This document shows positions 1 through 5,710 of a stretch of 10,196 nucleotides of DNA, in pieces. The number at the start of each line of letters is the position of its first letter. Position 1 is the stretch's first letter. The notes beneath the pieces are model-generated. The model saw nothing but the letters and a program-made list of their open reading frames with translations, was not told where the DNA came from and did not search any database. The stretch comes from Sphingomonas sp. (lineage in GTDB: Bacteria; Pseudomonadota; Alphaproteobacteria; Sphingomonadales; Sphingomonadaceae): contig JACCSV010000067.1 in assembly GCA_013812805.1 (NCBI GenBank), positions 1-10,196 of the forward strand, in the 5' to 3' direction. The position numbers and the translations under genes are program-made.

Positions 1-1130
1 GCCACATATTGCCGCATTCGCCCGAAGCCGCGCTCGACAAACGCGTCAAAGCTGTGGGGTAGCGCAATCACGCGCAGCTCGCCGTCCTTGTCGACCCGCC
101 GGGGCGAGGGGATTCGTCTACGACCGATCTCGGCGGCTCCGGCCGCCAGCCAGTCGAGGCAGGTGATCGCGGTGTAAGGGTCGTTCACGCCGGTGGACAG
201 CGCTCGTGCTGCAATCTCGACCAGCTCATCCACCAGGAAGAACATATCCTGCGCCGGGGTGCGGCGATTGCCGATGCTGTAGCATTGCCGCAAATCACGC
301 TTCGTATCTTCGTCGACATTTTGCTTTGGCCAGGCGGAAACAAGACCTTGTCCTCTGAGGAGAAACTCGCCGGGTCGATGATGCAGCCTGACGACCAGAC
401 CGTGCCTCGACGCCGTTTCCATCAGCGTCTCGTCGTCTACAACCTCGATATAGCCATTGGCAGACGAGGCGATCTCCATCGTTTCGGTGCCATCGAGCGC
501 GGCCCGCTCGTCGGGTGTCCCGCGCACCGCTTGCTGGTCCTTCAAGGGATCGCCGATATGCTCGGGAAAGCGCTTGTCGACGGCATCAAGAAGCTGCTTG
601 CCGATACGCGCGAGGACGGTGTTGATGTGGATGCTGTGGGGAACATGATGAATGAAATAGATCAGAACTGCGATCGAGCAGAGCGCCAGAAACAGGCCGA
701 TCATGACCGCCAGCTGCGGCACGAACTGCCCCTCATCTCCGCCCCTGATCGTGCGCAGGACGACAAGGCAATAGACAAAGGTCCCGATGAACGTGCCCAG
801 CGTCACCTGATTGCCGCGGTCAGTCATGAAGTTGGTGAGAATGCGCGGTCCGTACTGACTTGCGGCATAGGCGATTGCGACGATGGTGATCGAAAAGACC
901 ACCCCGGCAACGGTGATCATCGACCCGGCGATGGTCGAGAGTACCTGGTGAGCGCCGTCCGGCTTGGCCTTTTGATACCAACCGAGTCCGTCCATGATTC
1001 CGGCGGCTGGCCCGGCATCCAGCCATACCGTAACCGCACCAAGCGCGATCGCCAGCAGCGCCATTATCGCCGGCACGAGCCAGTAGCTCGCGCGCAGGTC
1101 GTACATTAGCTGAAAGACGCGGACCCGCAT
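1..1130 (-). CDS. DUF2254 family integral membrane protein (3' end beyond window)
   Basis: Reading the minus strand from the ATG at 1130 gives an open frame of about 376 codons that runs off the window edge without a stop. The protein begins MRVRVFQLMYDLRASYWLVP and has four hydrophobic segments near residues 13-36, 64-90, 108-125 and 138-160. A soluble domain follows, containing ALSTGVNDPYTA, which closely resembles the ALSPGINDPFTA-type signature of DUF2254 proteins. The family consists of predicted inner-membrane proteins without an established function. The start was chosen because the family usually opens with a short basic stretch just before the first membrane helix; a second in-frame ATG lies at 1106. 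No strong ribosome binding site is visible. The gene diverges from an MscS channel gene, and the pair share an 88-bp intergenic region. The family call is firm, but the cellular role is unknown. Confidence 0.88.
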   Translation of the reverse strand, partial: MRVRVFQLMYDLRASYWLVPAIMALLAIALGAVTVWLDAGPAAGIMDGLGWYQKAKPDGAHQVLSTIAGSMITVAGVVFSITIVAIAYAASQYGPRILTNFMTDRGNQVTLGTFIGTFVYCLVVLRTIRGGDEGQFVPQLAVMIGLFLALCSIAVLIYFIHHVPHSIHINTVLARIGKQLLDAVDKRFPEHIGDPLKDQQAVRGTPDERAALDGTETMEIASSANGYIEVVDDETLMETASRHGLVVRLHHRPGEFLLRGQGLVSAWPKQNVDEDTKRDLRQCYSIGNRRTPAQDMFFLVDELVEIAARALSTGVNDPYTAITCLDWLAAGAAEIGRRRIPSPRRVDKDGELRVIALPHSFDAFVERGFGRMRQYV

Positions 1131-1183
1131 TGCCTGAATGACGCGCGACGTCGCAAAAGGTGCCGCCCACCACCGCGCGCCCC

Positions 1184-1196
1184 CGGAACTGTTCCG
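1184..1196. promoter_or_regulatory. 13-bp perfect palindrome between divergent membrane genes (candidate operator)
   Basis: CGGAACTGTTCCG is a perfect inverted repeat with a one-base centre. It lies between the divergent starts of the DUF2254 gene (1130) and the MscS gene (1219). It is the only clear symmetric element in that 88-bp gap. It could be an operator shared by both genes, but no regulator is assignable and chance is possible. Confidence 0.3.
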
Positions 1197-1218
1197 TCAG
1201 TGTCTCGGTTGACGGCGC

Positions 1219-2196
1219 GTGAGCTCCAGCGAAACCCTTCGGATTTTCGGTGTGACGCTGATTGGCGCCACGCCCGAGAATTTCCGCAAGCTGCTGCTGA
1301 CCTTCGCGCTGATCGCCGCAGCCCTGCTCATCACCTGGGTCCTGCGCGCGCTCCTGCGCAGCTTCATCGGCAGCCGCTGGGGAACGCGTTTTCATTTCTG
1401 GACTCGGCAGGTGGTCAGCCTGGCCATCTCCGCAATCCTGATCTTGACCATCGTGTCGATCTGGTTCGACGATCCGACGCGGCTGGCGACGGCCGTCGGA
1501 CTGATCGGCGCCGGGCTCGCCTTCGCGTTGCAGAAGGTAATCACGGCCGTCGCCGGCTATTTCGTCATCCTTCGCGGCAAGACCTTCAACGTTGGCGACC
1601 GAATTGTCATGGGCGGCGTTCGCGGCGACGTCATCGCGCTGAGCTTCATGCAGACCAAAATCATGGAAATGGGGCAGCCGCCGCCGATGCAGCAGAACGA
1701 GCCGTCGGTGTGGGTCAAGAGCCGCCAGTTCACCGGCCGGATCGTCACCGTCACCAACGACAAGAACTTCAGCGAGCCGGTATTCAACTACACTGACCAA
1801 TTTCCTTACGTCTGGGAGGAGATCGGCCTGTCGATCCATTTCGACGCCGACCGCGTCCGGGCCGAAGAGGTCATGATCGAGGCCGCGCGCAACCACGCAG
1901 TCGTCAGCGGGGAATTGCAGGGGCATGAGCTGGAGCGCCTCGAACGCCGCTACGGGCTCGAGATCGGAGAAATCGATCCGAAGGCCTACTGGCGCCTGGC
2001 CGACGGCTGGATTGAGCTGACGGTACGCTTCCTGGTCGATGATCACGGCATCCGCGAGGTCAAGGACGCCGTCACGCGCGAAATCATTGCCGGCTTCGAC
2101 GCAGCCGGCATCAAGATCGCAAGCACCAGTTTCGAGATTTCGGCGATCCCCCCGCTCCGGATCGAGCGCATCGTGAGGTTCGCGGAATCAAGCTGA
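1219..2196 (+). CDS. MscS family mechanosensitive ion channel
   Basis: This 325-residue protein should sit in the inner membrane and open under membrane tension to release solutes on osmotic downshock. Hydrophobic helices are near residues 25-47, 64-83 and 88-116. The third is Gly/Ala-rich (TAVGLIGAGLAFALQKVITA) and resembles the pore-lining helix of MscS. It runs into the typical beta-domain segment GYFVILRGKTFNVGDRI (about 113-129), and VTNDKNFSEPVFNYT matches the usual end of that beta domain. A mixed alpha/beta C-terminal domain follows. The length is slightly above that of E. coli MscS. The start is a GTG with no clear Shine-Dalgarno; it was chosen as the first start that includes all three helices. 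An insert rich in Pro, Gln and Met around residues 150-160 interrupts the beta domain. The family is secure; subtype and ion preference cannot be read. Confidence 0.9.
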   Translation: MSSSETLRIFGVTLIGATPENFRKLLLTFALIAAALLITWVLRALLRSFIGSRWGTRFHFWTRQVVSLAISAILILTIVSIWFDDPTRLATAVGLIGAGLAFALQKVITAVAGYFVILRGKTFNVGDRIVMGGVRGDVIALSFMQTKIMEMGQPPPMQQNEPSVWVKSRQFTGRIVTVTNDKNFSEPVFNYTDQFPYVWEEIGLSIHFDADRVRAEEVMIEAARNHAVVSGELQGHELERLERRYGLEIGEIDPKAYWRLADGWIELTVRFLVDDHGIREVKDAVTREIIAGFDAAGIKIASTSFEISAIPPLRIERIVRFAESS

Positions 2197-2220
2197 CTCG
2201 AAAGATCGCGCGGCTTCGCC

Positions 2221-2226
2221 TATATC
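2221..2226 (+). promoter_or_regulatory. -10-like element of rnpB
   Basis: TATATC ends seven bases before the first base of the P1 helix of RNase P RNA at 2233, the right distance for a -10 box. No convincing -35 element at 17-bp spacing is visible; the nearest candidate (CTGACT at 2193) is too far upstream and overlaps the mscS stop. Confidence 0.35.
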
Positions 2227-2231
2227 GCTCC

Positions 2232-2671
2232 CGCCAGAGGGCCGGGCGGCCGCCCGCCTTCGCTGAAGCTACGGCGGGCAAGCGCATGCGTTTACCAGCC
2301 GAAGCCTTGGCGAAGGCTGGAGGAAAGTCCGGGCTCCACGGAAGAACGGTGCCGGGTAACGCCCGGCGGACCGCCATAGCCTCGGCGACGGCAGTTCAGG
2401 GACAGTGCCACAGAAAACATACCGCCCGGCTTTAGGCGGGTAAGGTCGAAACGGTGCGGCAAGAGCGCACCGCGCTTCCGGCAACGGCGGCGGCACGGTA
2501 AACCCCACCGGGTGCAAGACCGAATAGGGGCGGTGCATGAGCTTTTCCGGCTCGCCGCCCGGGTTGGTCGCTTGACCCCCGGCGCAAGCCTGGGGCTAGA
2601 GGAATGGTCGCCCATTCGCCTGCCTTCGGGCATAGGCGGAGGACAGAACCCGGCTTACAGGCCCTCTGGCA
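2232..2671 (+). ncRNA. rnpB: RNase P RNA, bacterial class A
   Basis: This is the catalytic RNA of RNase P, which removes 5' leaders from pre-tRNAs. The universally conserved 5' block AGGAAAGTCCGGGCTCCAC is at 2321-2339, and the 3' block ACAGAACCCGGCTTAC is at 2643-2658. The ends are set by an 11-bp perfect P1 helix: GCCAGAGGGCC (2233-2243) pairs with GGCCCTCTGGC (2660-2670). P2 is visible as GGGCGGCC (2244-2251) with GGTCGCCC (2607-2614, one G-U pair). The GGTTGGTCGC loop at 2562-2571 holds the GGT expected to pair with the tRNA 3' CCA. Between P2 and the 3' block is a hairpin (CGCCTGCC, TTCG loop, GGCATAGGCG), perhaps P19. At about 440 nt the RNA is long: the P3 region is about 70 nt and built of palindromes. 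The RNA lies between mscS and a J-domain gene, all on the same strand. Confidence 0.96.
2252..2320 (+). repeat. Palindrome-rich P3 region inside rnpB
   Basis: GCCCGCC and GGCGGGC (inside 2252-2280) form one stem. A second, TTGGCGAAGGCT-containing stem lies just before the conserved block at 2321. The two can also pair with each other, since GCCTTCGC near the 5' side is complementary to GCGAAGGC near 2310-2317. Read on the minus strand in one frame, both halves give FAKASAGK- and ASAKAGG-like strings. Such strings are common translation artefacts of extragenic palindromic repeats in GC-rich alphaproteobacteria. Whether this is an inserted repeat or only the native P3 helix cannot be decided without a comparison. 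Confidence 0.45.
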
Positions 2672-2722
2672 AACATTACTGGACTGGTGGAGCTTCCGGC
2701 CTGCCATTAGCTTTGGACAGGC

Positions 2723-3256
2723 ATGAAGCGAACACGACGATCGGACGACTGGGGCTTTCCCCGCTGGCGCAGCTACGGCTCCGGCCGCAGCGCCGCGAAG
2801 GTGCGCCTGTGCGACCGCGAGGGCTGCGACGAGGTCGGCGACCGCCCCGCGCCCAAGGCGCCCAACAGCCCCGAACGCTGGTATTTCTGCGAAGGTCACG
2901 CCGCCGAATACAACCGCAACTGGAATTATTTCGCCGGCCTTGGCGCCGAAGAAGCCGCTGCGCGCGAGGCGGACGAGACCCGTGACGCCGGCGGGTTCCG
3001 CCATTCCCCGCACTGGGCATGGGGCGGGCCGGGCGACGGCACCCGCAGCCGCGACGAGATGCGCGCGCTCGATGCGCTCGAGCTCGAGAGCGACGCCGAC
3101 TTCACCGCGGTGAAGGCCGCCTATCGCCGCCTCGCAAAGGAAAACCACCCAGACCTCAAGCCGGGGGACGAACAGGCCGCGGAGCGCTTCCAGAAGGTCA
3201 AGGCGGCTTATGACGTGCTTCGCCGTGCCGAGGAGCGCAAGGAATCGACCACGTAG
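2723..3256 (+). CDS. J-domain protein with N-terminal Cys/His motif
   Basis: The protein has 177 residues. The C-terminal part (about 113-169) is a J domain, with helix II AYRRLAKE, the HPD tripeptide (142-144) needed to stimulate DnaK ATPase, and helix III AAERFQKVKAAYDVLRRAEE. This makes it a probable co-chaperone of Hsp70. The N-terminal half has paired cysteines (C30, C35) followed by C56 and H59 in FCEGHAAEYNRNWNYF, an arrangement that could bind one zinc. This N-terminal layout plus a C-terminal J domain is a known alphaproteobacterial family of small DnaJ-like proteins, often found near bolA and cobS; neither is seen here. It lacks the Gly/Phe-rich and CxxCxGxG zinc-finger regions of true DnaJ. 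The gene starts 52 bases after rnpB and may be read from the same transcript. The client is unknown. Confidence 0.85.
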   Translation: MKRTRRSDDWGFPRWRSYGSGRSAAKVRLCDREGCDEVGDRPAPKAPNSPERWYFCEGHAAEYNRNWNYFAGLGAEEAAAREADETRDAGGFRHSPHWAWGGPGDGTRSRDEMRALDALELESDADFTAVKAAYRRLAKENHPDLKPGDEQAAERFQKVKAAYDVLRRAEERKESTT

Positions 3257-3259
3257 CGG

Positions 3260-3274
3260 AGGAGCATGGCTCCT
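3260..3274. other. Short hairpin between convergent genes
   Basis: AGGAGC-ATG-GCTCCT forms a 6-bp stem with a 3-base loop just after the J-domain stop, and it overlaps the ancestral stop codon of the thioesterase remnant. There is no T tract on either side, so a role as an intrinsic terminator is doubtful. Confidence 0.2.
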
Positions 3275-3677
3275 AACGCTGAAGCATAAACGTGCCTTAA
3301 CGCTGCGTGCGATCGGCCGCTCCAGGTCGCCGCCGTGCACGAGTCCCGATACGAAGGCGATGCGCCGCGTGAGCTTGGGGCATTGGCAGCGAGCGATGTC
3401 GTCTCACCCGCCGCGGCCGGGCGCAGGTAATCGAGCCGCAGGTCGAGCGTCACCAGCGCCGAGACCGGTCAAGCTTCACCCACACGGCCATGCCGCTCGC
3501 CGTATCCACCAGGCTGACGATTGCGCCGGAGGCGAGAACGCCGGTTGCCGGCACTCCGACCAGCTGCTCGCGCCATGGCAAGGAGAGCTCGGCCCAATTG
3601 CCGCCGCTGGCTCCGAACTCCATTCCCAGCGCTCGGCCGTGGCCGACCTGCCGCGCAACTTCGAAGAACTTCGCTGC
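3273..3677 (-). pseudogene. PaaI-type hotdog thioesterase, frameshifted remnant
   Basis: Joining three minus-strand frames rebuilds a hotdog-fold acyl-CoA thioesterase of the PaaI group. The first part, in one frame from 3677, reads FFEVARQVGHGRALGMEF, then AELSLPWREQLVGVPATGVLASGAIVSLVDTASGMAV. A frame change near 3468-3471 continues as VTLDLRLDYLRPAAAGE. A second near 3380-3386 gives KLTRRIAFVSGLVHGGDLE. A third near 3297-3300 gives GTFMLQR and a TAG at 3275-3273. All the family blocks (GVLxSGAI, D of LVDTA, LDLRxDYLRPA, RRIAFV, GTFML) are present in order, so the decay is recent or the shifts are sequence errors. The N-terminal part is closed upstream by TAG at 3680-3678 and has no start codon; the only ATG (3623) would drop conserved residues. 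It follows sufE on the same strand and was probably the last gene of that run. It would have hydrolysed acyl-CoAs; the natural substrate is unknown. Confidence 0.8.
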
Positions 3678-3715
3678 CTAGAAGCCGCCGCCGTCGTCCC
3701 GCGCGAAGGGAGAGA

Positions 3716-4129
3716 TCACGCCGCCAGCCGCTGCGCGGTCTTGCGGATCAGCTCAATCATGTTTGGGACGCCCTGGGTGCGATTGGCGCTGAGCTGTCGC
3801 GACAGTTCGAACGGGGCGAGCCGGGCGGCAATGTCGGTGCCGGCGACCTCCGCCGCGGGCCGGTCCTGAACCGCCGTCAGCACCAGCGCGACAATCCCCT
3901 TGGTGATCGCGGCATTGCTGTCGGCAAGGAAGTGGAGGCGATGGTCCGCGGTGCTGGTCGGATAGACCCATACGGATGCCGCGCAGCCGGGCACCTTGGT
4001 AGCGTCCGTCTTGAGTGCGTCGGGCATCGGTTCGAGCTTGCGGCCGAGGTCGATCAGCAATCGGTAGCGATCTTCTCCCTCGAGCATTTCATACTCGTCG
4101 AAAATGTCGCTGAGGGTCGGCAGGCTCAT
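3716..4129 (-). CDS. sufE: SufE family Fe-S cluster assembly sulfur acceptor
   Basis: This 137-residue protein matches SufE over its whole length. SufE accepts persulfide sulfur from the cysteine desulfurase SufS and passes it to the SufBCD scaffold in the cytosol. The active cysteine is C49 in KVPGCAASVWV, which corresponds to Cys51 of E. coli SufE. DIFDEYEMLEGEDRYRLLIDLGRKLEPMP is the characteristic N-terminal helix region, and FELSRQLSANRTQGVPNMIELIRKTAQRL is the typical C-terminus. No suf partners are in the window. The gene starts 36 bases after orf78 and is probably transcribed with the psp run, though its own promoter cannot be excluded. A stand-alone sufE away from the suf operon is common in alphaproteobacteria. 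The function call is confident. Confidence 0.93.
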   Translation of the reverse strand: MSLPTLSDIFDEYEMLEGEDRYRLLIDLGRKLEPMPDALKTDATKVPGCAASVWVYPTSTADHRLHFLADSNAAITKGIVALVLTAVQDRPAAEVAGTDIAARLAPFELSRQLSANRTQGVPNMIELIRKTAQRLAA

Positions 4130-4165
4130 CGCTTGCCGCCTAGCAGCCGCCGAACGCCGCTGCCA

Positions 4166-4402
4166 TTACCGGTCGCGAAGTTCGTCGATCTCGCGGGAAA
4201 GGCTGTTTTCGCGGTCGGTGGCGATCCGCTCGAGCACATGCAGTCGCTCCTTGAGCTCCTTCACTTCCTCGCGAAGGCGAAGGTTCTCGATCTCGTTTTG
4301 CGGGTCGCGGTCGCGTCTGTGGCTGCTCGCGCCCCGGGTCTTCAGCACTCCAGCGATCATCACGATCGCAACGATGATGACGACCATCTCGAACGGGTTC
4401 AT
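4166..4402 (-). CDS. Small membrane-anchored coiled-coil protein with PspB-like tail (orf78)
   Basis: A 78-residue protein with an N-terminal membrane helix (residues 5-20, MVVIIVAIVMIAGVL), a short basic linker (22-34) and a predicted coiled coil from residue 36 to the end. The C-terminus (51-76) reads KERLHVLERIATD, then SLSREIDELRD. This resembles the C-terminal tail of PspB in the same operon, and even more the tails of the neighbouring orf94, orf109 and PspC. Its ATG overlaps the stop of orf94 (ATGA), so translation is probably coupled. It is the last of the psp-linked small genes before sufE. By position, topology and tail it is probably a Psp-associated inner-membrane protein with its tail in the cytosol. 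I do not recognise it as a named family, and a PspD-like role is only a guess. Confidence 0.75.
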   Translation of the reverse strand: MNPFEMVVIIVAIVMIAGVLKTRGASSHRRDRDPQNEIENLRLREEVKELKERLHVLERIATDRENSLSREIDELRDR

Positions 4403-4683
4403 CGCGCAATGTCTCCGGTCTGCAGCCGTGGCTTGTCGCGCAGTGCTTCGATCTGTGCGGCGGTCTGGGCGCCGCCATCGGTGACGATCTGTTCGAGCAC
4501 TCGCACCCTCTGCTCAAGCTCCGTCGAGCGCGCGGCATATTGCGAAGCTTTTTCTGCCGCCAGCCCTACCTCGGCCTCGAGCTTGCGCTCGCGAAGGCGG
4601 AAAAATCCGCGCGCCATGTACATCAGTGCCAGGATCGGCAGGCCGATGACGATCATGGCCATCATGACTTGTCCCGGTCCCAT
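4399..4683 (-). CDS. Small membrane-anchored coiled-coil protein with PspB-like tail (orf94)
   Basis: A 94-residue protein starting at the ATG at 4683, which shares one base with the orf109 stop (TAATG). A longer open frame continues upstream, but there it only runs antiphase through orf109, so the coupled ATG is preferred. Residues 6-24 (VMMAMIVIGLPILALMYMA) form a membrane helix, followed by a basic patch (RGFFRLRERK) and a coiled coil from about 33 to 82. The region 54-82 reads ELEQRVRVLEQIVTD, then AAQIEALRD, matching the tail seen in PspB, PspC, orf109 and orf78. The stop overlaps the orf78 start. It resembles PspB in size and layout (one N-terminal helix, cytosolic helical tail) but lacks the HYVTKWK segment typical of PspB after the helix. 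A diverged PspB paralogue is the best inference. Confidence 0.75.
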   Translation of the reverse strand: MGPGQVMMAMIVIGLPILALMYMARGFFRLRERKLEAEVGLAAEKASQYAARSTELEQRVRVLEQIVTDGGAQTAAQIEALRDKPRLQTGDIAR

Positions 4684-5012
4684 TACGCGCGCCCCCCTTT
4701 GTCGATTGCCAGGCCGTCGATTTCGCGGGCGAGCCGCGCCGGCTGGTCGGTGACGATCCGCTCGACCGTCTCGAGCCGGTCCTTGATCGATCCCAGCTCG
4801 GCGCGGAGCTGGGCATTCTCGCCGGTCAGGAGCTTGATCCGCTCGGCATTTTCGCGGTCGTTGGATGGGTGGAGCGGCTGTCCCCAGCTCGTTTCCAGCG
4901 GATAGCCATGTTTGATCCTGAGCCACGTTGTGAGCACCCAGCCGCCGACACTGACGACCACGATCGCCGACACGAACGGCAGGAATTCCAGAATGATTCG
5001 CAGTTCTTCCAT
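4683..5012 (-). CDS. Membrane-anchored coiled-coil protein with PspB-like tail (orf109)
   Basis: A 109-residue protein with a hydrophobic segment at residues 7-30 (ILEFLPFVSAIVVVSVGGWVL), then a polar linker with an unusual aromatic/Pro-rich stretch (IKHGYPLETSWGQPLHPSND, 33-52), and a coiled coil from 53 to 100. The end (77-101) reads KDRLETVERIVTD, then RLAREIDGL, the same tail as its operon neighbours. The start at 5012 has an AGGGGG ribosome binding site about 5 bases upstream and lies 15 bases after the pspC stop, the only true gap in the run from pspA to orf78. Its last codons overlap the orf94 start by one base. The linker differs from PspB and is the most distinctive part of the protein. 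It is probably a Psp-linked inner-membrane protein of unknown function. Confidence 0.75.
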   Translation of the reverse strand: MEELRIILEFLPFVSAIVVVSVGGWVLTTWLRIKHGYPLETSWGQPLHPSNDRENAERIKLLTGENAQLRAELGSIKDRLETVERIVTDQPARLAREIDGLAIDKGGRA

Positions 5013-5027
5013 GGTTCGCCCCCTGGT

Positions 5028-5417
5028 TTAGCGAAGCTGCTCGATTTCGCGAGCAAGCGAGCGATTTTCGACGGTGACATATTGCTCAATCTCGGCCAGC
5101 CGCCGGTCGATGTCGCGGAACCGCGACTTGATGTCGCGGGCGCTCCGCGAGGGCGAGGCGCGCACGTTCTGCCAGAATTTCTTCTCTTCCGGATCGGTTT
5201 CGCGAAGCTCGCGCGGCTCGTCGTCGGCGAGCCAGCCGGCGATCAAATAGACCGGGATCAAAGCGCCGCCGCCCATGACGACGCCGAACACAAACAGGAT
5301 CCGCACGAGCGTGACGTCGAACCCGGTATAATCCGCCAGGCCGGCGCACACGCCCAGCATCTTGCCGCCGCGCTTGTTGAGATAGAATTTGGTCCGGCTC
5401 GGGGGCTGGGTGCTCAT
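5028..5417 (-). CDS. pspC: Phage shock protein C, with extra PspB-like C-terminal tail
   Basis: PspC is an inner-membrane sensor of envelope stress that in enterobacteria works with PspB to bind PspA and free PspF. Residues 8-68 form a clear PspC domain: RTKFYLNKRGGKMLGVCAGLADYTGFDVTLVRILFV, then GGGALIPVYLIAGWL, with membrane segments near 38-48 and 50-63. After a charged linker the protein ends (100-129) in an alpha-helical stretch, RRLAEIEQYVTVENRSLAREIEQLR, which resembles the tail of PspB and of the three small proteins downstream. Its ATG overlaps the pspB stop (ATGA), suggesting coupled translation. At 129 residues it is close to the length of enterobacterial PspC, but the end segment reads as the shared tail of this operon. 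Confidence 0.92.
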   Translation of the reverse strand: MSTQPPSRTKFYLNKRGGKMLGVCAGLADYTGFDVTLVRILFVFGVVMGGGALIPVYLIAGWLADDEPRELRETDPEEKKFWQNVRASPSRSARDIKSRFRDIDRRLAEIEQYVTVENRSLAREIEQLR

Positions 5418-5710
5418 AGCCCGTCTCCGGCGCGGCTGCGCATCCGCAGCAGCTCGTCCGACAGGTTGTCACTCGAATCGGGTAGGCAGGTCTGGCGCCA
5501 GGCGGGGTTTTCCGCGGTCATGATCCGCTCGATCGTGCACAACCGGTCGTCGAGCCGCCGCGCCATCTCGTGCAAATCGTCGAGCAGCTTTTCGTCCGAT
5601 CCGGTCAAGGTCGCTGCGGTTTTCCATTTCGTCACATAATGGAAGATGAGCCAGGGAAGCCCGATGAAGACGATCCCTACGACCAGCGCGACGAAAAATT
5701 CCTCAGGCAT
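5414..5710 (-). CDS. pspB: Phage shock protein B
   Basis: A 98-residue protein with the family layout: an N-terminal membrane helix (5-25, FFVALVVGIVFIGLPWLIFHY), the segment HYVTKWKTA, then a cytosolic helical region LLDDLHEMARRLDDRLCTIERIMTAENPAWR (42-72). The last part is the standard PspB ending, comparable to ERIQALESILDAEHPNWR of E. coli PspB. About 26 extra residues follow (QTCLPDSSDNLSDELLRMRS). PspB acts with PspC in the inner membrane to sense stress and sequester PspA. The ATG shares one base with the pspA stop (TAATG), and the stop overlaps the pspC start, so the genes form a coupled unit. The family assignment is confident. Confidence 0.9.
   Translation of the reverse strand: MPEEFFVALVVGIVFIGLPWLIFHYVTKWKTAATLTGSDEKLLDDLHEMARRLDDRLCTIERIMTAENPAWRQTCLPDSSDNLSDELLRMRSRAGDGL

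Noticed and set aside
820..2046. 408-codon open frame on the minus strand
   Set aside because: It crosses two real genes in other frames (DUF2254 and MscS), is rich in Arg, Asp, Gly and His with no domain, and is explained by high GC content.
3260..3274. Hairpin as a bidirectional terminator
   Set aside because: The stem is only 6 bp and has no T tract on either side; listed only as a low-confidence structure.
2432..3340. 302-codon open frame on the minus strand
   Set aside because: Only its first about 20 residues are meaningful (a piece of the broken thioesterase); the rest is antisense to the J-domain gene and rnpB.
4140..4165. Eight-codon minicistron between orf78 and sufE on the minus strand
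   Set aside because: A TAATG overlap with the orf78 stop opens MAAAFGGC, but nothing supports its translation.
3521..4753. 410-codon open frame on the plus strand
   Set aside because: It is antisense to sufE, orf78 and orf94, which have clear protein features; this frame has low-complexity Arg/Ala composition.
4869..5639. 256-codon open frame on the plus strand opposite pspB, pspC and orf109
   Set aside because: It is antisense to three genes with clear membrane helices and coupled starts; no domain is visible.
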